Part shown: positions 16,381-25,325 of the stretch, piece after piece
Layout: the number at the start of each line of letters is the position of its first letter
Position numbering within the stretch: position 1 is the stretch's first letter
Assembly (NCBI RefSeq): GCF_017829975.1
Contig: NZ_JAEEGA010000008.1
Coordinates: forward strand, 186,001 to 250,000
DNA from: Vagococcus allomyrinae
GTDB taxonomy: Bacteria > Bacillota > Bacilli > Lactobacillales > Vagococcaceae
Direction: 5' to 3'
Length of the DNA stretch: 64,000 nt
Program-made: the position numbers and the translations under genes
Notes under the pieces: generated by a model
Told to the model about the DNA's origin: nothing
Database searches by the model: none
What the model saw: the letters and a program-made list of their open reading frames with translations, nothing else

Positions 16381-17703
16381 CTACCACTTATCTTCAAAAA
16401 GTTGTTCTAAGCGTATAACCGTTTCACTAAAAGTGGTCGGTTCATCAACTTTCTGTCGTAAAAACCCTTTAATCCCTTCATGTAAATCCAACGAGCGATC
16501 AATATTTGGGTTACTGCCCAGCTTATAAGCACCGATATCAATCAAATCCTTTGCTTCAGCATAAATGGCCATATTTTCTTTTAGTTCACCTGCTTGCTGA
16601 TGGTGCTCTTGACTTACAATGCCTTTCATCAAACGACTAAGACTTTGTTGAATATCAATTGCCGGATAATGATTTTCCGACGCAATTTTCCGTGATAAAA
16701 TAATATGCCCATCAAGAATCCCACGAACAGCATCTGCAATCGGCTCATTCATATCATCCCCTTCAACAAGAACCGTATAGAAAGCGGTGATGGAGCCAGT
16801 TTGAGCCATCCCACTACGTTCTAACAACTTAGGTAACATCGTGAAAACAGAAGGTGTATACCCTTTTGTGGTCGGTGGTTCGCCAGTCGCCAACCCAATT
16901 TCACGCTGAGCCATGGCAAAACGTGTCACAGAATCCATCATCAAAATAACTTTTTTACCTTGATCGCGAAAATATTCAGCAATTGCCGTCGCCACAAAAG
17001 CACCTTTTAAACGAACTAAGGGAGGCTGATCAGACGTAGCACAAACTATCACTGATTTTTTATATCCTTCCATCCCCAGATCATTCTCAATAAATTCCAT
17101 CACTTCTCGACCGCGTTCCCCGATCAACCCAATCACAATCACATCAGCTTCACAATAACGGGCTAACATACCTAACAACGTGCTTTTCCCAACACCACTA
17201 CCGGCAAAAATCCCCATTCGTTGGCCTTCGCCCACCGTCAGAACCCCATCAATAGCTCGCACACCGGTGCTCATCACGGTTTCAATTTTTCGTCGAGTAA
17301 AGGGATCTGGTGACATTCGATTCACATCGTAAAATTCACCCTCAACAGCCTGATCCGAAGTCAACACGCGACCTAGTCCATCAAGTGTTTGGCCTAATAA
17401 TTTGTCACTGATCTCAATCTTTAGCGAACGTCCAGTCGGTTTAACCAAGCAACCTGGACCAATCCCAACTAACTCATCCATAGGCATCAACAAGACCGTC
17501 TTGTCAATAAAACCGACCACTTCAGTCAACACCGTTTTATTGGTTTTTGCAATTTCGATTTCACACACTTCACCAACAAAAACACTTAACCCTTCCACTT
17601 TAATAATCAGTCCGACCACTTGGGTCACCTTACCAAACTTCTGATGATAGCTTCGCTTAGCCAGTTTCTCTTGATAGTCGGCAAACGATAAATTTAGTTC
17701 CAT
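16381..17703 (-). CDS. fliI: Flagellum-specific export ATPase FliI
   Basis: A 440-residue F1-beta-like ATPase. The P-loop is 'GIFAGSGVGKSTLLGMLARY' (about 165-184), with 'GLIGERGREVMEFIEND', 'VILMMDSVTRFAMAQREIGLA' (Walker B) and 'EGDDMNEPIADAVRGILDGHIIL'. It energises unfolding and delivery of export substrates at the base of the flagellum, with FliH and FliJ encoded on either side. The length is normal. It starts 12 bp after the fliH stop. Confidence 0.97.
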   Translation of the reverse strand: MELNLSFADYQEKLAKRSYHQKFGKVTQVVGLIIKVEGLSVFVGEVCEIEIAKTNKTVLTEVVGFIDKTVLLMPMDELVGIGPGCLVKPTGRSLKIEISDKLLGQTLDGLGRVLTSDQAVEGEFYDVNRMSPDPFTRRKIETVMSTGVRAIDGVLTVGEGQRMGIFAGSGVGKSTLLGMLARYCEADVIVIGLIGERGREVMEFIENDLGMEGYKKSVIVCATSDQPPLVRLKGAFVATAIAEYFRDQGKKVILMMDSVTRFAMAQREIGLATGEPPTTKGYTPSVFTMLPKLLERSGMAQTGSITAFYTVLVEGDDMNEPIADAVRGILDGHIILSRKIASENHYPAIDIQQSLSRLMKGIVSQEHHQQAGELKENMAIYAEAKDLIDIGAYKLGSNPNIDRSLDLHEGIKGFLRQKVDEPTTFSETVIRLEQLFEDKW

Positions 17704-17715
17704 CTTATTAGCTCC

Positions 17716-18534
17716 TTAAAAATCACGAATCATGGCTTCCAACTGTTGTTGAATTCCTAGATCAAGAACTTCATAATCCGTTTCAATGACACATCCATCT
17801 AAAGGCAAGCTTTCATCCACTAAAACAGCATACTTCATCACGGGTTGTTCTTTTCGCAATTCTTCCATTTTCTGTTGAACAACTTCCTGACGATTTTTTC
17901 CAACAAAAATCGTAATAAAATTATCCATTTTATTAATTTGATTCAGCAAAGGTCCTAATAACAGATACAACTGATCAGAAGACTGAGCAATTTCTTGATG
18001 AATAATATTTTTAGCCATTGAAACAGCCAGTTGCAACAGTTCGCTTTGTTTCTCTTTTTGATACTCAAAAACAGACTGCTCCGCCGCTTTAAAAAGGCTG
18101 ATAGCTTGTTCTTTTAATTGAGCAACTGATTCTATTCCCGCTTGATATCCCGACTCGTAGCCCGATTGGTAGCCATCTTCTTGGCCAATTCGCAAGCCTT
18201 CCTCATGTGCTAGTTGCTTTAACCCTTCACCATCGACTTGAGCTTGATCCAAGACTCGTCTTTTCAACGTGTTTAATTCTGTTAAAAATGACAATTTCTC
18301 TTGCTCTAATTCCTTGGTAAACTGCTCTCGCCGATCGTCTTCTTCTTGAGCCAGTCTCTCTACTTGTTGAGCTTGTTGCTGAAAGAAATCATGCTCCAAC
18401 CGTTTCATCTCAGAAGTTGACGGAATCCCGCTAATTTTAGATTCCCTAGGAGGATGATAATCAGTGACTATCACCTTATTCTCACATGACTGATCAACTT
18501 CGGAACCTTTATAAAGACTACGAGATAACCGCAT
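17716..18534 (-). CDS. fliH: Flagellar assembly protein FliH
   Basis: A 272-residue protein with a long Glu/Gln-rich coiled coil (about 45-110), a Gly-repeat segment 'GQEDGYQSGYESGYQAG' (GxxxG-type repeats near 125-140, typical of FliH) and a C-terminal V-ATPase E-like domain. FliH dimers bind FliI and anchor it to the C-ring. ATG 18534 is chosen; it overlaps the end of fliG by 17 bp and has GGAAGAGG upstream. The longer ORF to 18573 would overlap fliG further without a better site. Confidence 0.9.
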   Translation of the reverse strand: MRLSRSLYKGSEVDQSCENKVIVTDYHPPRESKISGIPSTSEMKRLEHDFFQQQAQQVERLAQEEDDRREQFTKELEQEKLSFLTELNTLKRRVLDQAQVDGEGLKQLAHEEGLRIGQEDGYQSGYESGYQAGIESVAQLKEQAISLFKAAEQSVFEYQKEKQSELLQLAVSMAKNIIHQEIAQSSDQLYLLLGPLLNQINKMDNFITIFVGKNRQEVVQQKMEELRKEQPVMKYAVLVDESLPLDGCVIETDYEVLDLGIQQQLEAMIRDF

Positions 18535-19522
18535 CCTGATCGCCTCTTCCGATATAGATTTCACCTTCTTCATCCAAGCGACGAATCACCGCTACAATAT
18601 TTTGTTGCGCTTCTTCAACCGCCGACAAACGAGCAGGTCCCAAGAATTGTAAATCTTCTTTCAACATCTCCACCGAACGAGAACTTTGGTTGCTATAGAT
18701 GAACTCCTTGATCCCCTCAGACGCACCTTTAAGCGCTAAAACTAAGACATCATGCTGGACATCACGCAAGACTTTTTGGACATCAGATTTTTCAAGTCCA
18801 ACAATATCTTCAAAGGTAAAGAGATTGGCCTTAATTTCTTCTGATAATTCTGGCTGTCTTTTTTCTAAATCATTGATGATGTTTTTCTCAGTACTTCGAC
18901 CAACAGAATTGAGAATCTCTACCAGAGTATTAACACCTCCGACATTCTCTGTGTCGTTTTCAACAAAGTTAGAAAATTTATTTTCTATCACCTTCTCGAT
19001 TTTCTCGATAATAATCGGTGAAGTACTTGAAATAGTCCCAATTTTTTCAGCTATTTCCGCCTGACGATTATCAGGAAATTGGGCTAATATCTGAGCAGCT
19101 TTATCTGGTTGCATGTAACATAAAATCAAGGCGACTGTTTGCGGATGCTCCCCTAATAATAAATTAGTCAACTGCTGAGTATCAGCTTTACGAGCAATAT
19201 TAAACGGTCGCTCACGCAGTTGAATCTGATTGAGAACACCGATCACCTCTTTAGCCTTTTGAGCTCCTAAAGCTTTGTTTAACAAGTCAATAGCATAGTC
19301 TATCCCACCATCAATCACATGTTTACGAGCAGTCGACATCTGGACAAATTCATTGATGACTTCTTCTCGATCATCGGGATGAACATAATCAATATTCGCT
19401 ATTTCATAACTCACTTTTTGAATGTATTTCTCAGGTAATAATTTCATGATCTGAGCAGCCGTTTCTGAACCAAGTGAAATCAATAAAAGTGCTGCTTTTC
19501 TAACGCCGTCTACATTTTCCAT
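18518..19522 (-). CDS. fliG: Flagellar motor switch protein FliG
   Basis: A 334-residue protein with all three FliG domains. The middle domain contains 'EHPQTVALILCYMQPDKAAQIL' and the C-terminal motor domain contains 'FTFEDIVGLEKSDVQKVLRDV' and 'LQFLGPARLSAVEEAQQNIV'. FliG links the MS ring (FliF) to the C-ring and receives torque from MotA. It follows fliF by 8 bp and overlaps fliH. Its C-ring partners FliM and FliN/FliY are not encoded in this window. Confidence 0.96.
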   Translation of the reverse strand: MENVDGVRKAALLLISLGSETAAQIMKLLPEKYIQKVSYEIANIDYVHPDDREEVINEFVQMSTARKHVIDGGIDYAIDLLNKALGAQKAKEVIGVLNQIQLRERPFNIARKADTQQLTNLLLGEHPQTVALILCYMQPDKAAQILAQFPDNRQAEIAEKIGTISSTSPIIIEKIEKVIENKFSNFVENDTENVGGVNTLVEILNSVGRSTEKNIINDLEKRQPELSEEIKANLFTFEDIVGLEKSDVQKVLRDVQHDVLVLALKGASEGIKEFIYSNQSSRSVEMLKEDLQFLGPARLSAVEEAQQNIVAVIRRLDEEGEIYIGRGDQDAVIS

Positions 19523-19530
19523 TGATTCAC

Positions 19531-21165
19531 CTACTTATCTTTCATCCAAACTTTGATTAATTCAGCTGCTAAATCTGGATTATCTTTTGCATATTTCTTG
19601 GCTTGTTGTTCTTTTTCATCGCTGATTCGAGACAATCGCTGAGCTTCAAAATCGACTTCCTGATTAGCAAGAGACTGACGTGTTTCAATCTCTTTTACCA
19701 CTTGCTTAATCCCCTCATTTTCCGCAGGTTCCATTTGATCGTGTGGCTGGTTATCTTTGATTGGTTCAGCCATCATTTGCTCCACATCAAGTTGCTCCTC
19801 AAGTTTGTCACGTCGACGCTTTCTCAATAAGCTCACTACTACTATCCCAGTAAGTAACAGGCCTAAAATTAGCGCCAACCAAATAAGGTTATCTTTTATC
19901 GATTGGAAGATCGACCGACTAAGTTTGTCAGTTGCCGTTATCTCTTCCGGTACAGACTCACTAGCAAATTTCATTCCTTGAATCGCAATGGCGTCTCCCC
20001 TCGTTTCTTCAAATCCAATAGCCGATTTGACCAAAGCATCTAATTGAGTGCTTTCTACTGGTGTTAAGTTTTCATTGATTAACACTGACGCACTGACTTT
20101 CTTGATGACTCCTGGAGCATTTAATACTTTGGTAGTTTCAGTGTCCACCTCATTGTTCACACTGCGATTAAAGCTCTTACTGTTCTGATCGGCATTATCT
20201 CCAACGACATTTGTCACATTGTCCGTCACATTGCCTCCTTGAACTTGCTCCTGATTAATCGTGCCACCAGTCGCTTGAACATTTTCACTCCGGATTTTAG
20301 TATCACCATATGTCACAGTTGTCTTCTCAATCGAATCAAAATCCAATTCAACATTTATGATCAATTTGACTTTGCCAGGTTCAAAAACAGTTTCTAAGAG
20401 ACTCGTCGTTTTCTCTTCCAAATTACGCTCGAACGCTTGCTTCAATACTTGATATTTACTCGCTAAATCAGTGACGTTAACGCCATTTTCTTGATCAAGA
20501 AAAGCAGATAAGACTGTCCCTTGTTCATCGACAATTTTGATATTTTTCACAGGTAAATTTTCAACAGCCCCAGATGTTAGCGAGGCGATGCCTTGAATAG
20601 TGGATTCTGATGGCTGCTGATTCGTTTTTAATGTTAGAACGATGGAAGCACTCGCTTCTTTTGTCTTATTTTCGAAAATACTCTTATCTGGAATGACCAA
20701 CATAACTTTCGCTTTTCCCACTGAGTCTAAGGCCTCTATCGCTCTCTGCAACTCACCAGTTACCGCTCGTTGATACATGATTTTTCGATCTTCGTCCGTT
20801 GCCATCATATTTTTTTCATCAAATATTTCAAAACCAGTCGATTTATTTGGTAACTTATTGTCGACAGCCAAATCAATTCTAAATTTATCCAGATGAGTTT
20901 CGTCAATCAACACTTTCGTCCCATTATTTTCCAGTTTGTACTTGATTGCCTTGTCATCCAAATCTTGGACAATCACTCCAGACTCTGCCTCTGTAAGATC
21001 AGAAAAAAGCACAACATAATTTGTCTTTTTCGCCATATATGTTGTCAATAAAATAACGATGATAACGCTGAGAGTCACCAATATCAGCCCGATTTTTTTG
21101 ACAGTATTCAGGTTTTTCCAACCACCGACTGCTCGTTCTTGAAGCTCTCGTAGCTTATCTATCAT
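19531..21165 (-). CDS. fliF: Flagellar MS-ring protein FliF
   Basis: A protein of about 544 residues with TM1 near 25-45 and TM2 near 430-450 flanking a periplasmic-facing ring region. Ring-building segments include 'VLFSDLTEAESGVIVQDL', 'EIFDEKNMMATDEDRKIMYQRA' and 'ASIVLTLK'. The basic and acidic C-terminal tail binds FliG. FliF is the first structure built in flagellar assembly. ATG 21165 is preferred (AGGTGAAAATG, GAGGAG further up); a GTG two codons earlier is an alternative. It lies between fliE and fliG, the universal order. Confidence 0.96.
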   Translation of the reverse strand: MIDKLRELQERAVGGWKNLNTVKKIGLILVTLSVIIVILLTTYMAKKTNYVVLFSDLTEAESGVIVQDLDDKAIKYKLENNGTKVLIDETHLDKFRIDLAVDNKLPNKSTGFEIFDEKNMMATDEDRKIMYQRAVTGELQRAIEALDSVGKAKVMLVIPDKSIFENKTKEASASIVLTLKTNQQPSESTIQGIASLTSGAVENLPVKNIKIVDEQGTVLSAFLDQENGVNVTDLASKYQVLKQAFERNLEEKTTSLLETVFEPGKVKLIINVELDFDSIEKTTVTYGDTKIRSENVQATGGTINQEQVQGGNVTDNVTNVVGDNADQNSKSFNRSVNNEVDTETTKVLNAPGVIKKVSASVLINENLTPVESTQLDALVKSAIGFEETRGDAIAIQGMKFASESVPEEITATDKLSRSIFQSIKDNLIWLALILGLLLTGIVVVSLLRKRRRDKLEEQLDVEQMMAEPIKDNQPHDQMEPAENEGIKQVVKEIETRQSLANQEVDFEAQRLSRISDEKEQQAKKYAKDNPDLAAELIKVWMKDK

Positions 21166-21189
21166 TTTCACCTAACTCCTCTGACTGCT

Positions 21190-21519
21190 TTAAAATTGCA
21201 TATTTTTAACGTCATTGTATGCTTCAACCACTTTATTTCTAACTTGAACGGCACTTTGCACCGTCAATTGAGCTTCAGTCATGTCAATCATCATCGTATG
21301 TAAATTATCTAAATCTCCTGTAATAAGATCAGGAATATTGGCGCTAGATTTAGTCATCGTCGTCTCAATTTTATCCAACGCATTTGTAAAAACCGTCTCA
21401 AAAGAAGTGGACTCCCCCTGACTGTCGACTTCTTTATTGCCTGATTCTGGACCTGTAACCAATTGCAATTGATTTTGGTAGTCCGTTAACATTTGGGCGT
21501 AATTTGTGGTAATATCCAT
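21190..21519 (-). CDS. fliE: Flagellar hook-basal body adaptor FliE
   Basis: A 109-residue protein with the FliE C-terminal pattern 'DLDNLHTMMIDMTEAQLTVQSAVQVRNKVVEAYNDV'. FliE joins the MS ring to the proximal rod and is the first rod component exported. It lies between flgC and fliF. Size and sequence are ordinary. Confidence 0.93.
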   Translation of the reverse strand: MDITTNYAQMLTDYQNQLQLVTGPESGNKEVDSQGESTSFETVFTNALDKIETTMTKSSANIPDLITGDLDNLHTMMIDMTEAQLTVQSAVQVRNKVVEAYNDVKNMQF

Positions 21520-21539
21520 TTCTTTCCCCTTTTCTCACA

Positions 21540-21974
21540 TCAATCTTTAGTAATTTCCAAGGCTTTTTTCATCATGCTTTTACTGCTTTCAAAAGCTGAT
21601 ACATTTGCTTCATAAGTTCTAACCGTGTTCATCATGTCGATCATTTCATCACTTAAATTAACATTCGATCCTTCTACATAACCATCGACATCGGCATCTG
21701 GATGAGTAGGGTTATACGACCAGTTATTAGACGTCTGGTCGTCTTCCAAACCGACTACTTTCACCCCAAAACTCTTTTGAGCGCCCATCGTTGTTAATTG
21801 ATCTTGGCTGGTTTTTAAACTTTCTTCAAATACCACTGTTTTTTTCCGGTATGGTCCGCCTTCGGCTGTGCGGGTTGTATTAACATTAGCAATATTCGTT
21901 GAAATAGTATCTAGCTTTAGCCGTTCCAATGCCAAGCCACTAGCATTGATATTAAAAGAATCAAAAATCGTCAT
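21540..21974 (-). CDS. flgC: Flagellar proximal rod protein FlgC
   Basis: A 144-residue rod protein with 'LDTISTNIANVNTTRTAEGGPYRKK' at about 21-45 and 'VEGSNVNLSDEMIDMMNTVRTYEANV' near the C-terminus. 'NPTHPDADVDGYV' between them is a FlgC hallmark. It polymerises with FlgB to form the proximal rod and is exported without a cleaved signal. It follows flgB by 17 bp. Confidence 0.95.
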   Translation of the reverse strand: MTIFDSFNINASGLALERLKLDTISTNIANVNTTRTAEGGPYRKKTVVFEESLKTSQDQLTTMGAQKSFGVKVVGLEDDQTSNNWSYNPTHPDADVDGYVEGSNVNLSDEMIDMMNTVRTYEANVSAFESSKSMMKKALEITKD

Positions 21975-21991
21975 TATCGTCCCTCCCTATT

Positions 21992-22384
21992 TTAGTGACT
22001 AATCACATAATTAAGCAATGAAAGCTCGCCGTTCATTTGACGAGTTAACGTATTATAATAAAGCTCATTAACCGCTTTTTCAGACATCTCTAACTCAATA
22101 TCTACGTTATTCCCATTTTCCTTAATGGAGGTATCCGTTCTTTTTTGAACAGTTGGTTCAATGGCACCAGCCACCTCTCCTGATGCAGTTAAATGTTTAT
22201 CATTTGTCCGCTCCAACTTAAGCTCATTCATTGACAAGGCATCCTTTAATTTATCTTCAAACACCACACGCTCAACTTTATAACCTGCTGTATTTACATT
22301 AGCGATATTGTTCGAAATGGTTCGTTGTCGTGTGCTTGCCGCATCCATCGCTTTTTGTAACAAGTCTAAATTATTTTGACTCAT
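21992..22384 (-). CDS. flgB: Flagellar proximal rod protein FlgB
   Basis: A 130-residue rod protein beginning MSQNNLDLLQKAMDAAS, with 'TISNNIANVNTAGYK' and the C-terminal 'VDIELEMSEKAVNELYYNTLTRQMNGEL'. It is the first gene of the long minus-strand flagellar operon. ATG 22384 is chosen because TAGGAGGG lies 6 bases upstream; the ORF runs 14 codons further without support. The promoter could not be placed with confidence in the 444-bp gap to motA. Confidence 0.94.
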   Translation of the reverse strand: MSQNNLDLLQKAMDAASTRQRTISNNIANVNTAGYKVERVVFEDKLKDALSMNELKLERTNDKHLTASGEVAGAIEPTVQKRTDTSIKENGNNVDIELEMSEKAVNELYYNTLTRQMNGELSLLNYVISH

Positions 22385-22828
22385 TTTCTTCCCTCCTAGT
22401 GAATTCAAACACAAAATAAAACGCATCCACTATGCGCTATGTCTTAGGAACCCCTTTAATTATTTTCTCATTTTGCTGCTGTTTTACTTTAAGTTTTCAG
22501 GATAAAATAACAAGTGAAAATATAAACAAAAATCCAATATCTAACTTAAATTAAACACAGAGTGGATTATAGCTTAATAAATAGGCATTTGTTTCTTCAA
22601 GAATTGCTTATCGATACGCAACAATTATCAAATAAAAAGCAATATCGTTGACATCATCAACTTTTTTTGTCTAAAACCATAAACGTTTTTTTCTCATCAA
22701 ATTCTAATCTGAAATCACTTAAACTATTCCTTAAACTTGCCGATAACTTAATATGTGAAGGAATTTTGTCTAACATCTAGACAGTAGAGAAATCGTTAAA
22801 TAATACACAGAAATTAGGGGAAGTACAA
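22385..22828. other. Divergent intergenic region between flgB and motA
   Basis: A 444-bp AT-rich gap separating the two motility transcription directions. It carries a clear plus-strand sigma-28 promoter for motA (22720-22746). For the minus-strand flagellar operon only weak candidates are seen: a TATAAT at 22572-22567 without a good -35, and ATCGATAA at 22615-22608 with a poor -35. No ORF with a ribosome site is present. Confidence 0.6.
22720..22746 (+). promoter_or_regulatory. Sigma-28 promoter of motAB
   Basis: TAAA (22720-22723), a spacer of exactly 15 bases and GCCGATAA (22739-22746) give a full match to the sigma-28 consensus. Transcription should start near 22754, leaving a leader of about 75 bases before motA. 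This places the stator genes in the late, FliA-dependent class. Confidence 0.88.
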
Positions 22829-23599
22829 ATGGATTTATTTTTATTTTTAGGCGTCATAATGGGATTTGTATCGGTTATTGTCGGAATGATTGTTAAAGGA
22901 GCCGATGCGATGGTGTTACTCAATCCTGCCGCTGCAATTATCATCGGCGCAGGCACACTAGCAGCACTGATGAATTCTTTTCCAGCCAGAGATATTAAGC
23001 GATTGCCTAAGATTTTTGGCATCTTACTAAAAAATAAAAACAATTCTGAAACGACTGAATTGGTCAATACGATAATGGGATTAGCTCAAAAAGCTCGGCA
23101 AGAGGGAATTCTGTCCTTAGAATCTACCGTCGATAATTTAGAACAACCTTTTTTAAAGAATGGCATGGAGATGGTAGTAGATGGCGTCAGCGCCGATCAA
23201 ATTCAAGAAATTCTTGAAAATGAGATTGCTTCGTTGGAAGAACGACATCGTGTTGGAGCCTCAATGTTTAAAACAGCCGGTTCATCAGCACCGACTTTAG
23301 GTGTTCTTGGCGCAGTTATTGGCTTGATTGGTGCCTTAGGCAATTTGAATGACATCGATGCACTCGGACACATGATCTCAGCCGCATTTGTCGCAACCCT
23401 ATATGGAATTTTCTTCGGTTATGTGCTCTTTATTCCATTTGGAACACGCTTAACACGAAAGTCCGAAGATGAGGTTAAAAATATGTTAATTGCCCTAGAA
23501 GGTATTCTGGCTATTCAAGCTGGACACAACCCTAACACTATTGAGCGAAAATTATTAGGCATGCTTGACCCTGTAGAACGAACTGAAAAGAAAAAATAA
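22829..23599 (+). CDS. motA: Flagellar motor stator protein MotA
   Basis: A 256-residue protein with four membrane segments: about 2-22 and 30-50, then two after the cytoplasmic loop near 152-172 and 182-203. The loop has 'ETTELVNTIMGLAQKARQEGILSLE' and the third segment is preceded by 'FKTAGSSAPTLGVLGAVIGLI', both typical of MotA. Five MotA subunits surround two MotB subunits in the proton-driven stator. AGGGGAAG precedes the ATG. It is the first gene of the motAB operon, divergent from flgB. Confidence 0.96.
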   Translation: MDLFLFLGVIMGFVSVIVGMIVKGADAMVLLNPAAAIIIGAGTLAALMNSFPARDIKRLPKIFGILLKNKNNSETTELVNTIMGLAQKARQEGILSLESTVDNLEQPFLKNGMEMVVDGVSADQIQEILENEIASLEERHRVGASMFKTAGSSAPTLGVLGAVIGLIGALGNLNDIDALGHMISAAFVATLYGIFFGYVLFIPFGTRLTRKSEDEVKNMLIALEGILAIQAGHNPNTIERKLLGMLDPVERTEKKK

Positions 23600-23613
23600 G
23601 GACTGACGTATAG

Positions 23614-24336
23614 ATGAAACGAAAACATAAACATGAAGAACATGTAGATGAAGGCTGGCTTTTACCCTACGCAGACATGCTAACCTTGTTGTTAGCCCTT
23701 TTTATTGTCATGTTTGCCATGGCAAAAGTGGATGATACACGTTTAGATGCTCTAAGTGATCAATTTAACATCATCCTCTCTGGTGAACATAGTGGTGGAA
23801 ACGGTGGAATTTTGCCTGCTCATCCTAAACAACAATCTGCTAGTCCTACCTCCTCTCAGACCGATGAAGATAAGATGGTCTCGGCTGGCGATGCTATTAA
23901 AGAAGATCTAACAGAAGCTGGTCATGCTAACGATGTGGATATTGCCTTAGAAAAAGACGGTTTGCGAATTGCCATTAAAAGTGGGCTTCTTTTTTCATCT
24001 GGCAGTGCAGAAATTCCAGCTGATATCGAAAGCTTGGTAAGCAAAATATCAGACTCCTTGAAAACGTTGGACAATGACCTCATCATTGCGGGCTATACAG
24101 ATAATGTCCCTAACCAAACTGAAAAATACGCATCCAATTGGGAGCTAAGTGCAGCTAGAGCAATTAAAGTGATGGACTTTCTAGTAAAAAACAACGCTGT
24201 TAAAGAAGATCAGATTTCCATTCAAGCATATGGCGAATTTAATCCAAAAGTACCTAACAATAATGCTGAGAACCGCGCAAAAAATCGTAGAGTTGAAATC
24301 TTCGTGGTCAGAAAAGATCAATCACGTTCAAATTAA
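23614..24336 (+). CDS. motB: Flagellar motor stator protein MotB
   Basis: A 240-residue protein with a basic His/Lys N-terminus and one membrane helix (about 17-37) carrying the proton-path aspartate D21 in 'LLPYADMLTLLLALFIVMFA'. A Ser/Gln linker leads to a C-terminal OmpA-like peptidoglycan-binding domain (about 110-235) with 'SNWELSAARAIKVMDFLV' and 'NRAKNRRVEIFV'. It anchors the stator to the wall. It follows motA by 14 bp. Retention of the Asp and a PomB-unlike N-terminus suggests proton rather than sodium coupling, which is an inference. Confidence 0.95.
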   Translation: MKRKHKHEEHVDEGWLLPYADMLTLLLALFIVMFAMAKVDDTRLDALSDQFNIILSGEHSGGNGGILPAHPKQQSASPTSSQTDEDKMVSAGDAIKEDLTEAGHANDVDIALEKDGLRIAIKSGLLFSSGSAEIPADIESLVSKISDSLKTLDNDLIIAGYTDNVPNQTEKYASNWELSAARAIKVMDFLVKNNAVKEDQISIQAYGEFNPKVPNNNAENRAKNRRVEIFVVRKDQSRSN

Positions 24337-24346
24337 CAATAAAAAA

Positions 24347-24382
24347 AGAAATAAAGTGACAGGTAGTTGTCACTTTATTTCT
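24347..24382. terminator. Strong hairpin terminator after motB, better oriented for minus-strand transcripts
   Basis: A perfect 15-bp stem (24347-24361 with 24368-24382) has a 6-base loop. On the minus strand it is followed by TTTTTTT; on the plus strand the tail is only TCGTTAT. It can end motAB but is a better terminator for a transcript coming from the 24.4-24.9 kb gap on the minus strand. Confidence 0.85.
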
Positions 24383-24406
24383 CGTTATATAATAGAAGTT
24401 ATTTAA

Positions 24407-24520
24407 TTAAAACAAAATACAGAGATGCGAGATTTGCCACTTCCCATTCAAAAAAAGTCTTTTTCCTGACTTGCGTATGATCACAGCTTTTTTCATACTT
24501 ATGGCGAATAAACAGCTCAT
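24407..24520 (-). CDS. Possible 37-residue basic small protein
   Basis: A short ORF of 37 codons starts at ATG 24520 with a near-perfect ribosome site (AGGAGG, 6 bases upstream). The product begins MSCLFAISMKKAVIIRKSGK and is basic, with hydrophobic ends. It ends 25 bp before the terminator at 24347-24382, whose T-run fits this strand. I do not recognise the protein. The ribosome site and terminator argue for expression; the short length and lack of a family argue for caution. It could be a small toxin-like or membrane peptide, or a chance ORF in an RNA gene or decayed element. Confidence 0.35.
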   Translation of the reverse strand: MSCLFAISMKKAVIIRKSGKRLFLNGKWQISHLCILF

Positions 24521-24925
24521 AAATACCTCCTATCACTAGGCATTTAGCTTAAATTACGACATGCTTTTTCGCCCTCATTACTGAAATCTCAGAATGTCAA
24601 TCAATCTATTTAATTGCGTCCTTATTCATTAATAACTCAATAAAAATACAACCATTTACGTTCTCCCCTCGTCATTTAGATGAGGAGAATACTGCCATTG
24701 TCTTTCAATCAGAGACTGTTGGATAGGCTACGGTTCTTCTTCCAAGGGCTTCTATGGTGTTTCCCAGAGTTCCTAAGGTCAAGGTCGCTTTGACCTCTCG
24801 AACGGTTCCTTAAGCTCACTTGATTTAATAATACAGTCAAGCAGTGAACCGCTTGATTCGTGACCCTTTACTAAATTCAATTTAACAAGTGCTCGATGAC
24901 TATTTATAGCCAAAACAGCTTATAC
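24521..24925. other. Gene-poor stretch with several hairpins, function unknown
   Basis: About 400 bp with no gene-length ORF, noticeably richer in G and C at 24.70-24.90 kb than the neighbouring gaps. Three inverted repeats stand out: TTCTCC...GGAGAA around 24661-24689, AGGTCAA/TTGACCT (24776-24782 and 24790-24796), and TCAAGC/GCTTGA (24837-24842 and 24851-24856). Read on the minus strand the stretch leads into the small ORF at 24520 and the terminator at 24347. It may be a structured leader RNA or an old mobile remnant. It does not match SRP RNA, RNase P, tmRNA or a riboswitch that I can recognise. Confidence 0.45.
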
Positions 24926-24929
24926 AAAA

Positions 24930-24955
24930 AAAAGCATCGCCAATGCGATGCTTTT
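24930..24955 (-). terminator. Terminator of rpmE2
   Basis: An 11-bp perfect stem (24930-24940 with 24945-24955), loop of four bases, and an AAAAAAAA/TTTTTTTT tail on the minus strand just after the rpmE2 stop. It works as an intrinsic terminator for the ribosomal protein gene. Confidence 0.85.
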
Positions 24956-24963
24956 CATATTGC

Positions 24964-25227
24964 TTATTTTTCGGCGTTTTCGTCTGCCAAACCATATTTT
25001 TTGTTGAAACGATCCACACGGCCGTCTGCTTGTGTAAACTTTTGACGTCCAGTATAAAATGGATGAGAATCAGAACTGATTTCAACACGGATTAATGGAT
25101 AAGTGTTACCATCTTCCCATTCAACTGTTTCTTGTGTTTTTTTAGTAGAACCAGATAGGAATTTGAATCCTGTTGTTGAATCCATAAAAACGACTGGCTG
25201 GTAATCTGGATGAATATTTTCTTTCAT
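24964..25227 (-). CDS. rpmE2: 50S ribosomal protein L31 type B
   Basis: An 87-residue L31 beginning [20 protein letters not shown], with '[17 protein letters not shown]' and '[11 protein letters not shown]'. There are no CxxC pairs, so this is the zinc-independent type B form, commonly used when zinc is scarce. The only L31 seen here, it sits downstream of rho, as in many Firmicutes. AAGGAGAG precedes the ATG. Confidence 0.96.
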   Translation of the reverse strand: MKENIHPDYQPVVFMDSTTGFKFLSGSTKKTQETVEWEDGNTYPLIRVEISSDSHPFYTGRQKFTQADGRVDRFNKKYGLADENAEK

Positions 25228-25325
25228 GTTTAGGTCTCTCCTTTGCCCTGAATCATTTGCTGAGTCAGAGTTGATTTTAAGTTTTGCAACATTTCTATAT
25301 TATCACAGTTTTACCTCAGTGACAA

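Noticed and set aside
22608-22634. Sigma-28-like promoter for flgB on the minus strand (ATCGATAA)
   Set aside because: Only 6 of 8 in the -10 and 2 of 4 in the -35; not distinguishable from chance.
24661-24690. Terminator for a plus-strand transcript
   Set aside because: The hairpin has an internal mismatch region and no T-run on either side.
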